This document shows positions 54,470-64,000 of a stretch of 64,000 nucleotides of DNA, one piece after another. The position numbers and the translations under genes were made by a program. This DNA comes from Zizania palustris (lineage: Eukaryota; Streptophyta; Magnoliopsida; Poales; Poaceae). The stretch covers positions 5,214,342 to 5,278,341 of the forward strand of contig JAAALK010000289.1 of assembly GCA_019279435.1 (NCBI GenBank), in the 5' to 3' direction. The notes beneath the pieces are model-generated. The model saw only the letters and a program-made list of their open reading frames with translations, made no database searches and was not told where the DNA came from. Numbering within the stretch: the first letter of the stretch is position 1; each line of letters opens with the position of its first letter.

Positions 54470-54569
54470 NNNNNNNNNNNNNNNNNNNNNNNNNNNNNNN
54501 NNNNNNNNNNNNNNNNNNNNNNNNNNNNNNNNNNNNNNNNNNNNNNNNNNNNNNNNNNNNNNNNNNNNN
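54470..54569. other. Assembly gap (100 N)
   Basis: Exactly 100 N, the usual placeholder for a gap of unknown size. The left flank is Tekay pol end and the right flank is Sirevirus 3' region without its LTR, so several kilobases are probably missing. Confidence 0.95.
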
Positions 54570-54651
54570 GAAATGAAAAAATTTTCAGCACACAAGTGAC
54601 CATAAAAAACTCAGAAAAGAGCCAAAGCATGTCACTTGATAAAAGAAATTT

Positions 54652-54816
54652 TCTCCCCCTTTCTCAAAGAGTAAAAGCCCTTTTTGGCAAAACTCCCCTT
54701 GATAAGAACTCCCCCTGAGATGAGCAAATTTTTCTCCCCCTTTATGTCAAAAATCTCTCCCCCTTTAGAAATTATGCCTTCTTGCGGCAGAGAACATAGC
54801 AAATCTCTCCCCCTTT
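54652..54816 (-). repeat. Multiple polypurine-tract array
   Basis: Four exact copies of AAAGGGGGAGA on the minus strand at 54652-54662, 54733-54743, 54756-54766 and 54806-54816, plus weaker GGGGGAG copies near 54708 and 55683. Such arrays near the 3' LTR are characteristic of Sireviruses. Confidence 0.85.
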
Positions 54817-55692
54817 GGCAATGCAAGCATCAAGGAGCAATCAAAAGATGCAAAGCTTCGACATGAATAGAATTGCAAGGACATATAATGCAAACATATG
54901 CCAACATTAAAACGAATTATCATGTGCTCAGCTCAATTTAACAATCTGTGAACCAAGATGATGGCATGTGATTTGACATTTTTGAAGTAAAAGCATCACC
55001 ACTTAATCACAGTAGTTAGACATGAGAAGGCAAGGACTGCGCAAAGCTAACAAGTTCTACCCTAGACAGACAAGTCTTGTTCAAAAGGAGCTGTGAAAGC
55101 AAACTTGATGAGCAATTAATTTTGATGTTCTTTTTCTTAATGCCAGGGGTTATTTGTTTGTCCACCTTATACTTTCCAATCAGGCCAAGCCTAGGCATGA
55201 AAGCCATCTGAAGCTTAAGGCGGTGATTTTGGCATACACTACACTATCCCAGTTCAGACCAAAGTGCAATGGTAAGCAGTCCAGAATAGAGTAGTGCGAC
55301 AAACAAACCCTCCTGGATCTTTTCATTTAAACCAGGCAAATCATGGATTTTGGATTTTGAACAATTTAATATTTTGATGAATATCCATGAATGAAGAACA
55401 CAAGTTTTCAAGTTGCAAATTTTAGCATCCAAGGAACAGTGTCTTGCTGTCAAGTAGATAAAAGATAGCTAAAAGCAGTCCTGCCTAATCAAGCTAGATA
55501 CACGATTGTGTGATGAGCAAATTTTGATTTTTAGAAAATAAAACATCATGCACAATCAATGTTCCAGACATATTTCATAGAGCTGAGCTGTCATGATTTC
55601 TTTGAATTAAAAGCAGGCATATAATAGCAAAAGATGTAAGTGCAATTCCACACATAATGAGCATATGCAAGACAATTAAAATCAGCTCCCCC
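54817..55692 (-). other. Non-coding 3' region between Sirevirus pol and the polypurine array
   Basis: About 0.9 kb with no ORF beyond about 70 codons and no envelope-like reading frame. Nothing else recognised. Confidence 0.6.
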
Positions 55693-57675
55693 TTACAAAA
55701 TGCCGTAGGGATGACAAATACCAAGTTCCCCACGCAAGTAAGCAAATCGAGAAGCATCGAGGGGTTTTGTAAAAATATCGGCAAGCTGGTGTTGGGTATC
55801 AACATATTGAAGTTCAATATCACCCTTCTCATTGTGATCTCTGAGAAAATGATACCGTACATCAATGTGTTTGGTTCTGGAGTGCTGAACCGGGTTGTTT
55901 GCAATACAAATAGCACTAGTGTTATCACAGAAAAGTGGAACACTCTTATAATCTAACCCGAAATCCCGCAAAGTGGAAACCATCCACAAAATCTGAGAGC
56001 AACAGCTAGCTGCAGCAACATATTCGGCCTCGGCCGTCGATTGTGCAACACTAGACTGTTTGCGGGAAGACCAGCAAACCAGAGACGTACCCAGAAAATG
56101 ACAAGTACCAGAGGTACTCTTCCTATCAATTCTACACCCAGCAAAATCCGCATCTGAATAACCTCTAAGACATAAAGATGAAGACGATGAATACCATATG
56201 CCAAATTCAAGGGTGTGTTTGAGATACCTTAGAATGCGCTTAACCGCTTGGCGGTGCGAAGCTCGTGGTGAAGCCTGAAAACGAGCGCACAGACATACTG
56301 CGAAGTGTATGTCCGGCCTCGTGGCAGTCAAGTAGAGGAGGGAGCCGATCATGCTCCGGAACTCCTTCTGATCTACAGCTTCTCCATCTTCGTCAGGGTC
56401 CAACGCTACAGATGTAGCCATTGGAGTGGCGAGGGGCTTCGCATCGGACATGTCGAACTTCTTGAGCAGGTCCTTGGTGTACTTTGTCTGGTGGACAAAA
56501 GTACCTTGTTTGCTTTGCTTGATTTGCAAACCAAGGAAGAAGGTGAGTTCACCCATCATCGACATTTCAAATTCCCTGCTCATGGTATCTGCAAACTCGG
56601 CAACCAAAGCATGAGAAGAGCCACCAAAGATGATATCATCCACATAAATCTGAACTAGGAGGAAATCTTTGCCATGCTTGAGAGTAAACAAAGTTTTATC
56701 AACAGAGCCCATCACGTACCCTCGCTCAAGCAGAAAAGACTTAAGTCTATCATACCACGCCCGAGGGGCCTGCTTGAGTCCATAAAGAGCCTTATGAAGT
56801 TTAAGGACTTTATGTGGGTACTTGGGGTTTTCAAAACCAGGGGGTTGTTTTACATAAACATCTTCACCTATGAAGCCATTAAGAAAAGCACTTTTGACAT
56901 CCATTTGATAGAGTTTGAATCCCCGGGATGTCGCAAAGGCAAGCAAAATCCTAATGGCCTCAAGGCGAGCAACAGGTGCAAAAGTTTCAGTAAAATCAAT
57001 CCCTTCTAGTTGAGAAAAGCCCTGAGCTACAAGTCTAGCCTTATTTCTAACAATTGTTCCATCCTCCCCTTGTTTATTTTTGAAAATCCATTTAGTTCCA
57101 ATGAAATGAACATTTGGTGGAGGATCAACTAAAGTCCAGACTTGGTTTCTTTCAAAATTCTCAAGCTCTTCATGCATGGCATTGATCCAACTAGAATCAG
57201 AAAGTGCATGACTAACATCTAAGGGCTCGAAAGAAGCAACAAAAGCAGCATTAGTGAAATGGGCATGAGAACGAGTTACCCTTTGATCAAGCTCACCAAT
57301 GATCTGCTCGGGAGGGTGCATCCTTTGGACATGATGTGGAGCCTCGCGGCGGGATGCAGTCTCCCCCTCAACTTGTGCGTTGGAGTGGTCCAAGATGACC
57401 GATGTTGAGGTAGTCGCTTCGGGACCTCGTGCCGAAGTAGAAGAAGCGGGGTCAGCTTCGGGGGTCGATGTCGAGGGTAGTAGGGGATCATCCTCGAATT
57501 CTCCGGGATCTTCGTCTTCGAATAAGGTCTGTTCCATGTCGTGTTCATTTGCCTGTTCAAAAGCAGAACTAACAGAGGGGGTTGATTCATCAAAAGTCAC
57601 ATCACATGACTCGATGACAGTGTTAGTTTCCAAGTTATAAACACGATAGGAATGACCATGAGTAGTATAGCCCAA
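55693..57675 (-). pseudogene. Sirevirus RT and RNase H (open block of 660 codons)
   Basis: The block opens with GYTTHGHSYRVYNLETNTV (integrase C-terminal tail). RT follows with WTLVDPPPNVHFIGTKWIFK, ARLVAQGFSQLEGIDFTETF, MDVKSAFLNGFIGEDVYV, LYGLKQAPRAWYDRL and VQIYVDDIIFGG (active-site YVDD present). RNase H shows YSDADFAGCRIDRKSTSGTC, STAEAEYVAAASCCSQILWM, and a DNTSAI...NPVQHSRTKHIDVRYHFLRD segment. It ends with the RNase H tail KPLDASRFAYLRGELGI. Uninterrupted over its length, but out of frame with the upstream integrase. Confidence 0.9.
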
Positions 57676-57724
57676 AAGATCCCGTCAGAAGATCGCGACT
57701 CAAATTTATCCAAGTTACCACGTT

Positions 57725-58860
57725 TTAGGATAAAGCAGCGACAGCCAAAAACTCGAAGATGAGTAACCTTGGGCTGTCTCCCAAACGCAGCTCATAAGAT
57801 GTCAAATTTAAAATTGAGCGCAAGAAAATTCGGTTTGAGATGTAACATGCAGTGTTCATGGCCTCAGCCCAGAATTTTCTAGGAGTCCTATGCTCATCAA
57901 GCATCGTCCTAGCCATCTCAACCAAAGTGCGGTTTTTCCTCTCAACAACACCGTTCTGTTGAGGAACCCGCGGAGCAGAGAATTGATGTTCTATGCCATG
58001 CTCCATGCAAAAGTCAACAAAGAGACTATTTTTGAACTCGGTGCCATTGTCGCTTCGAATGAATTTTAATGCACCAGGGAGTTCAGTAAAAAGTCTCAAA
58101 GCCAAGCTCCGAAAGTGTGAAAACACTTCATCCTTGCTGGCAAGAAAGAAGACCCAAGAGTAGCGAGAGAAATCGTCGACAATAACAAGTACATACCACT
58201 TGCCGCCTAAAGAACTAACCCGAGAGGGACCTACAGTGTCCATATGGAGAAGTTCTCCGGGCTGTTCAGTCATCACAGTGGTGACTGGCGAATGCGAAGC
58301 GGCAATCATTTTTCCATGTCGACATGGAGCGCAAACTAAATTCTTCTCAAACTTGAGCTTGGGCAATCCTCGGATCAAACCTAGGGCGCTCAGACGAGCG
58401 AGCAATTCAAAGCTCATATGCCCTAGTCTCCTATGCCACTTCCAAAGCTCAGAAGTCGAATGTGCAACAAGGCAATGAGAAGAACCAGACGACTCTGAAA
58501 AATCAGCTCCAAAAACTCTCCCAACTCTAAAGATCTTACACACCACAACGCCATCAGAATTGAGCACTTGCGAAGTATCGCGATGAAATCGCACTTCGAA
58601 GCCCTCATCAAGCAACTGAGATACAGACAACAAATTGTATCCCAGGTTTTCAACCAAAGCAACATCTTTGAGAGTGAAATTTGAGTTAATTCTTACCACA
58701 CCTTAACCTTTCACTCTACTCCTTCGATTGTTTCCGAAGGTGATATGTTCCCTTTGCTTGGTTGTTGTGAGGCTGGAGAACCAGTTTGCATCTCCGGTCA
58801 TGTGGCGCGAACAACCGGAGTCCATGATCCACGTGCCCTCCAAGCCTCGACCTGTCACCT
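57725..58860 (-). pseudogene. Sirevirus protease end and integrase
   Basis: WIMDSGCSRHMTGD at about 58800 is the protease active site, followed by a stop near 58700. GAG-pre-integrase then shows WKWHRRLGHMSFELLARLSA and CAPCRHGKM. The integrase core shows LLHMDTVGPSRVSSLGGKWY, FIRSDNGTEFKN and VPQQNGVVERKNRTL, with the D,D,E residues present. A frame break at about 57780 after TSYELRLGD separates it from the RT block; the expected LRVFGCRCFIL motif continues in another frame. Confidence 0.85.
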
Positions 58861-59237
58861 ACACATGATAAGAACGCCTCGATCGCTCAGTGCTGGGGTG
58901 AGTAAAATAATGACGAGGCATCCAGCACTGAGTGACACGAGTAGTAGGCACAGTAAAAGTAGACGGTCTACGCACATAAAAATCAGAATGATGCAAAGTG
59001 CGAGGTCTACCTACATGCAAAGAACGCAAAGCATGTCGAGGTCTCCTACTCTGACGAGGTACAAAGCTACTCGCCCGAGGTCTACCACCATATGGAACAT
59101 GGTGAACACCTCGAGGAGCAAAACCTCTCCGAGAAGCACGAGGAGCCTCGAAAACAGGACGAGAATGATACTCAGACTCATGCCTACCTAAAGATGGGTA
59201 ATGCATGTCCTGATAGCTCATCGCCTGTGCACGTCGC

Positions 59238-61322
59238 TCATCCTTGATACGACGAAAACAGAAACCAATCAAATGACCCGCCCCGCTGACAATAAGAACA
59301 ATGAAACACTCTCCTAGGGGCACTCTCAAGGGTCACAGGAGCAACTCTCACAGGCTCCTTGGGTTTCTTCTGTGTGGTTTTCTTGGGAGGATTTTTCTTG
59401 ATAGGAGGTGTGGTTTTCTTTGGTGGATGGGTAGGCTTTTTGGCTGATGGGGTGTCCAACAGAGCTCTCTCTTTCTCTAGGGTGGTGGGAGAGGTGAAAA
59501 CAGTTTTGGACTTACTGTCTGAAGCTATCCTCTCAAAACCCAAACCTAGAGCTACCCCGGCTCTATCAGCACACAACTTGGTCTTGGCCAAGAGCAAATC
59601 CATCCTACCCTTCCCTTCAGTGCATTTATTCACCACAGAAAGAAGGTATTCATTTTCAGACATGAGGTTTTCAGCCCGCTCTCTAACAGTGCCTAGCTGG
59701 TCCTTAAGGGTAATGCAAGTGTCACAAACAGGTTGCACATCCTTAGAACTACCGGCCCTCTCCAATCTAGCCTCTAGATCATGAACATGCTTATCTCGTA
59801 AATTAATGCTATCGCGCAATAAAGAGCAGTTCATGCAATCAATAATATCACGAGGTCTAGAATCCACCTCCAAAAGCTGCTTCTGTGCAGTCTCAAGCTC
59901 AGAAAGAGTTTGAGCATGAACAGAACGCAACTGAGCAAGCTCACTCATGACAACAGAACATGATTCACATTCAGCATCATCAAATTTAGACTTAAGCATG
60001 GCATATTCAGTAGACATATTTTCTAGCCTAAGTCTAAGGTCTTTTCTTTCTCTAGCGGCTTGCACAAGTAATCTATCCTGACCTAGCACAACTTCATTCA
60101 GCTCATCTAATTTAATTAGAAGCTGGTCAGATGATAGGTTTACCTCAGATGAGTCAAGCTCATCGCCGCTGTGATCGCTGTCGGCCATGAAGCAAAGGCC
60201 GGTGAAGTCACGTCCCTTCTTGTCCTTCTTGTCCTCCTTCCTTGGGGACTCCTCCTCCTCAGAGCTCGACTCCTCAGTTGAGGATGTGTCGATGTCGCTG
60301 AGAGCAGCAACAAAAGCTCTGGAAGCGGCCTTGGCTACTTTCTTAGCCATCTTGCCGCGCTTGCCCTTCACAAAGGGCTTCCTCTCCTTTTTGTGGAATT
60401 TGGGGCGGTCACTCTCATCTCTCTTTTTGACCTTGGGGCAATTGGCCTTTATGTGAGAGGTGTCGCCACATTCATAGCAGCCACTAAAACCACTTCTCCT
60501 CTGATCCCGTCTCTCATGATGAAAGCGGGTGAACCTCCGGGCAATGAGAGCAAGCTCATCATCAGCTAGAGTGTCCACCTGCTCCTTTGTGACGGAGACC
60601 AGGGAGGACAAAGCAAAACCATCTGCAAGAACACAAGTGCCTGATGTGCTTGGTTCTGCAGTGGTGCCACGGCTAGTGCTAGAAACCAATGCCAATGGCT
60701 GTGGCAAAGAGCTTCTGTGCACTGCAAGAGATGCCTTGGCAATCTCTGTGGACTTCAGCTTGCTAAAGAGTTCATCACAGGTTAGAGTGTCATAGCCTGT
60801 GGACTCCTCAATGCTGGATATCTTTACTTCCCATATGCTACGGTCAAGAGCATAGAGAAGCTTGATAGCCCTATCGTGATCACTGTAAGCAAGCGTCCCG
60901 TTGGATCGCAAGTTACTCACTATCGCGTCAAAACGAGAAAACATGGCATCTATAGATTCACCAGGTGCCTGCACAAACAGCTGATACTGTTGGTTGTAGG
61001 TGCTTTGGCGCCTGGCCTTAATCTGAGTAGAGCCCTCATGATAAATAGTGAGCGTTGTCCAAATTTCCCTAGCAGTCCTAAGGTGCTGCACCCTATCAAA
61101 CTCACTCCGACTCAAACCAATGAACAGTATGTTCCTTGCCTTCGAGTTGGCAATATACTGATCTTTTTCAGTTTGAGTGGTGCGGGTATCAGGGATGGAG
61201 TATTGTGAGTCCACAATCTCCCAAATTGCATTTCCTTGGCTTAACAAGTAAGCCTCCATGCGCACCTTCCAGTATGCAAAATCTGTCCCATCGAACAGAG
61301 GAATTTTACTGCCTCTATCCAT
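59238..61322 (-). CDS. Sirevirus gag (694 aa, frameshift at its end)
   Basis: ATG at 61322. The capsid region opens MDRGSKIPLFDGTDFAYWKV, with IWTTLTIYHEGSTQIKARR and ESIDAMFSRFDAIVSNLRS. A CCHC knuckle CYECGDTSHIKANC lies at about 282-295. A Lys-rich then Ser/Glu-rich segment (about 300-370) precedes a long coiled-coil-like part (about 400-600) and a Lys/Pro tail. Sirevirus Gags are unusually long, and this fits. A second knuckle-like motif straddles a frame break near 59290: the normal frame would continue as GFCFRRIKDERR in the adjacent frame, as far as 58860. The start-to-tail body is intact. Confidence 0.85.
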   Translation of the reverse strand: MDRGSKIPLFDGTDFAYWKVRMEAYLLSQGNAIWEIVDSQYSIPDTRTTQTEKDQYIANSKARNILFIGLSRSEFDRVQHLRTAREIWTTLTIYHEGSTQIKARRQSTYNQQYQLFVQAPGESIDAMFSRFDAIVSNLRSNGTLAYSDHDRAIKLLYALDRSIWEVKISSIEESTGYDTLTCDELFSKLKSTEIAKASLAVHRSSLPQPLALVSSTSRGTTAEPSTSGTCVLADGFALSSLVSVTKEQVDTLADDELALIARRFTRFHHERRDQRRSGFSGCYECGDTSHIKANCPKVKKRDESDRPKFHKKERKPFVKGKRGKMAKKVAKAASRAFVAALSDIDTSSTEESSSEEEESPRKEDKKDKKGRDFTGLCFMADSDHSGDELDSSEVNLSSDQLLIKLDELNEVVLGQDRLLVQAARERKDLRLRLENMSTEYAMLKSKFDDAECESCSVVMSELAQLRSVHAQTLSELETAQKQLLEVDSRPRDIIDCMNCSLLRDSINLRDKHVHDLEARLERAGSSKDVQPVCDTCITLKDQLGTVRERAENLMSENEYLLSVVNKCTEGKGRMDLLLAKTKLCADRAGVALGLGFERIASDSKSKTVFTSPTTLEKERALLDTPSAKKPTHPPKKTTPPIKKNPPKKTTQKKPKEPVRVAPVTLESAPRRVFHCSYCQRGGSFDWFLFSSYQG

Positions 61323-61370
61323 GTCGCCAACAGATCACAAAACCGGTTAAGGTCAACTGGTGATCTTAAC

Positions 61371-61384
61371 CTGCTCTGATACCA
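61371..61384 (-). other. Sirevirus primer-binding site
   Basis: Minus-strand TGGTATCAGAGCAG, two bases from the 5' LTR at 61387. Confidence 0.85.
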
Positions 61385-61386
61385 AT

Positions 61387-63363
61387 TGTTGGACCGGAAA
61401 CGGCGACCAGAGGGGGGGTGAATGGGAGCTTTTGAAATTACTGGCTAAAAACTTAGCCTTCGGATCTGTTCTGTCTTCTGCAGAACAGGCTTCGAACACA
61501 GCCTTCGAAGGTCTGGTTCGGAGGTACTTCGACACCTTCGAACACAGGCTTCGGAGAGGCAAAGGTTCGAAGTCAAGAAGACTTCGCTCCACTTACAACC
61601 CTCGAAAACCAACTCTGCTAAGTCAGTGCAGGCTCCGCACACGAGGTGCTTCGAGCAGGCTTCGCACTTCACCCTTCGCAAGAGTGGACAGCCCTCTGAG
61701 GACTTCGACCAAGTACTTGGCGTCAGCAACGGGTGCTGGGCTTCGTACCCGAAGGTCTACACGCACACGCAAATGGACTACGCTAAGGGCTTCGACACAA
61801 GAAGCACTACGGGAACAGAACAGGGCTTCGCTAGTAAGCAGCGAGGTCTTGCCTCGTGTTACACAGAGCGACAGCACACTGTAAAACACACTTCGCGATG
61901 AAAAACACCCTTCGCCAAGACAGGCTTCGGTGCACTAAACTAGCGAAGTATGTAGATCGAGCTCAAGCAAAAAGCACAAGACAAACAGGGCTTCGCCGCT
62001 TGAACAAGGAACACTGAAAATGAACTCAGGATGTATTCAATCGAAGTGTGGCTACAGGAGCTCAACAGTAAATGCTCAAAGTGTTAAATGTTACCTACCG
62101 AGCCCCCATATTTATAGCCCACGGCTTCATCCTAAGGAAGTGACTACTTTACCCCTAGGGTTTACATCCATTTTGTCTCTACAGAACTAAGGGGTACAAA
62201 AGGTAGTCCACCTTTATTTTGGAGGCTTCTCTGTCAGCTGCAGAGGGGACAGTGTCAGCCTTTTCCAGAACAGACAGTGTCAGCCTTTACAGTGTTGACT
62301 TCTGGAACCTCCCTTCGCACGCGAGGGGTGCGGTAGCTTCGGCGAGAAGCCTGCAGCCGGTTGGCCTTCGCTCCGCCGAAGAAGACCTTCGATACAGTGA
62401 CGGTTTTGAGCCGAAGCCGTCAAAGCCCTTTGGCCTTCGCACCACCACCTCCGGAGTGGATCACCACGGCTTCGCAGCTACTCCGAGCTCGAACACCGTC
62501 CGTCCGTGTACCGAAGCCATGCATGGCCGAAGCACCACAAGTCATCCTCACTCCGAAGCCCCACCTTCGGAGTACCACCCTTCGAAGTCCCTCCTTCGTC
62601 CAAGGCCTCCGCATGAAGCATTCCATGAGCACTCCGTCGCAGTGCCTCTCCCCGAGCACACTCCTCGACAAGCCTCACCCGGACCATGCCTTCGATGCGC
62701 CTTGACTTCTGAGACCTTCGTCGGGCCACCTTCGAGTGTCTCCCTCCGGAGCACACTTCGAACTCCTTGCCTCCGCAGAGGACTTGGTCCACCAACTCCG
62801 AAGTCACTCCATTCGGAGTACCTTCGAAGTGCCTCACCTCCGAGGACTTTGTCTCGGAGTACCTTCAGCCGGAGCCACGCTCCGCACTCTCTGCCTTCAC
62901 CTGGCACGCCTCGACCCGAGGACCGACCCGGACCACCTTCGCAGCCACCGTGACGAAGCTCCCCGCTCCCTTGGCATCAAACCACCCGCTTGACCCAAGT
63001 TCACCTGGCTCGAACCCTGTCCGTCGCCTCCGAAGTCCCTGCGCACCACAGACAAGCAGACAAGTGTATCCAGTACTCCGGAGACCTCTCCGGGTTAGCA
63101 ACCTTCGATACACACTCCGGTGTACCGCCCAAAGTACCGAAGCCATCGGTACGAACCCAGTCATCGTGTACTGCCGGACCCCTCCGACAGGCACACTCCG
63201 CTGCACAGCTGCAGCAAGCAAACACCGAACACACTTCGGTGACACACCTCCGAACACCCTTCGGAGGACCACCTCCGAAGCCCCTCCGGAGGTACCCTTC
63301 GAACAGAGGGTAAAATCCAGTCAATCACTCATCACAAACACCGAAACCACCCTTGGTTTCTCA
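61387..63363 (-). repeat. Sirevirus 5' LTR (about 1977 bp)
   Basis: TGTTGGACCGG...CTTGGTTTCTCA on the plus strand; length close to the related solo LTR (1964 bp). It is packed with CTTCGAAG, GGCTTCG and CTCCGAAG-type short palindromic words. The outer end is set by resumption of Tat RT coding sequence at 63364; candidate TSD AATGA (63364-63368) lacks a visible partner because of the gap. Confidence 0.8.
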
Positions 63364-64000
63364 AATGAGGTGAAGTCAATACACATGCGCCACTTGTTCG
63401 AGTCCTTTTTTCTTACAAAAACAGGGTTAGCCAACCACTCAGTATGGGCTACCTCCCTGATAATGCCAGCCCTTAACAATTTTTCTACTTTGGCCTTGGC
63501 TAAGCTTGCTCTTTCTGTTGACAGCTTGCGGAGCCCCTGACGCACTGGCTTGGCCTTCGGGTTGACGAGCAGACTATGCTCGATGATGCTTCGGTCGACC
63601 CCAGTGATGTCTTCGTCGGTCCAAGCAAATATGTCTAGATTCTTCTTGACGACTTCTTCTAACGAGGCGGTTATTTCCGGAGATAGCCCCTTGCCAAATT
63701 TCACTGGGTATTCTTTGCCATCTTCCGAGATTATTCTTGTCTCGACATCACCCTCCGGGCTTGGCTTAAGTGAGGATCCCTTCGGAGGGTTCAAGGCCTC
63801 CAGTATTTCCTCGGCGCTTTCCGCCACATTATGCACTTGTCGGGGGTCCAATGGCTGCCCATGGCCATACTCTGTCCTCCTGGCTACAGCTTGGTCTCCT
63901 GAAATAGTAAGCACCCCACCTTGCGTGGGCATTTTGAGACAAAGGTAATTGTGATGTGCTATAGCCCCGAATTGGTTCAACATCCCTCGACCGAAGATAG
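63364..64000 (-). pseudogene. Tat-clade gypsy protease end and RT start (partial)
   Basis: The frame is open to the window edge. It begins IFGRGMLNQFGAIAHHNYLC (protease C-terminal region), passes a linker with EKFGKGL-like and IFAWTDEDITGVDRSIIEHS segments, and enters RT with AKVEKLLRAGIIREVAHTEW and KDSNKWRMCIDFTS. At that point the Sirevirus 5' LTR interrupts it. No stop occurs within this stretch. It is minus strand, opposite to the Tat gag at 48 kb, so it is a different copy. Confidence 0.85.

Larger units (their letters stand above)
54570..63363 (-). mobile_element. Sirevirus (Ty1/copia, Maximus/SIRE lineage), 3' LTR missing
   Basis: Minus-strand element with 5' LTR 61387-63363, PBS 61371-61384, a large gag (694 aa), pol broken into two blocks, and an array of AAAGGGGGAGA polypurine motifs at the 3' side, a hallmark of Sireviruses. 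It runs into the assembly gap before reaching a 3' LTR. No envelope-like ORF follows pol. At the right it interrupts a Tat-clade RT. Frameshifts in gag/pol suggest inactivity, though single-base assembly errors cannot be excluded. Confidence 0.88.

Noticed and set aside
62219..63540. Plus-strand ORFs of 244-257 codons in the Sirevirus LTR
   Set aside because: Open frames are produced by the dense TTCGAAG-type repeats; they cross the LTR boundary into antisense of the Tat RT.

Overview
The window is plant nuclear DNA, most likely from a grass. The evidence is a GC-rich first exon in a host gene, intron-containing genes, and nested LTR retrotransposons of typical grass families (Tekay, Tat, Sirevirus, short-LTR copia), together with hAT, Tourist-like MITE and Helitron sequences. 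Exactly 100 Ns at 54470-54569 mark an assembly gap. I cannot name the species. There are no bacterial-type operons, tRNA, rRNA or CRISPR features.

Host gene. Positions 2906-20707, minus strand, carry the first four coding exons of a plant coilin gene (Cajal-body scaffold). All splice sites are GT/AG and phases match across every junction. Intron 3 (3089-18964, 15.9 kb) holds a TE stack. Later exons lie to the left of the window, beyond a degraded Ty3/gypsy element (1-2648). The promoter side is crowded: a Tourist-like MITE starts 157 bp upstream of the ATG and a Helitron end lies 0.9 kb upstream.

Nesting in coilin intron 3, read from target-site duplications (TSDs). A gypsy element (3142-18739) is bounded by LTR copies in inverted orientation. 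A hAT-like element (4168-6766, 8-bp TSD) sits in its gag. A deleted gypsy element (4880-6704, TSD ACACC) sits in the hAT, and a solo LTR (5199-5656) sits in that element's 3' LTR. A copia with 126-bp LTRs (7687-17310, TSD GACAA) sits between the gypsy protease and reverse transcriptase (RT), and a second copia (8666-13431) is inserted in its RT.

Upstream of coilin. A decayed Helitron (3' end 21636; RepHel remnant to 24840; RPA-like remnant around 40860-41780) is split by a Tekay-family solo LTR (24862-40015, TSD AAACA). That solo LTR is itself split by a young full-length Tekay element (25073-37091, TSD GGTCG). The young element has 3185-bp LTRs with two differences, an intact gag-pol with chromodomain, and an extra 268-aa ORF between primer-binding site and gag.

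Right third. AT-rich sequence with tandem repeats (42-47.3 kb) includes a duplicated first-exon-like ORF. It is followed by a Tat-clade LTR plus gag (47655-48956), a Tekay 3' LTR (48957-54344) carrying a Sirevirus solo LTR (49170-51133), the gap, a Sirevirus lacking its 3' LTR (54570-63363), and a Tat-clade protease/RT fragment running off the window end. The genes do not form a pathway; the window records repeated insertion around and within one host gene.
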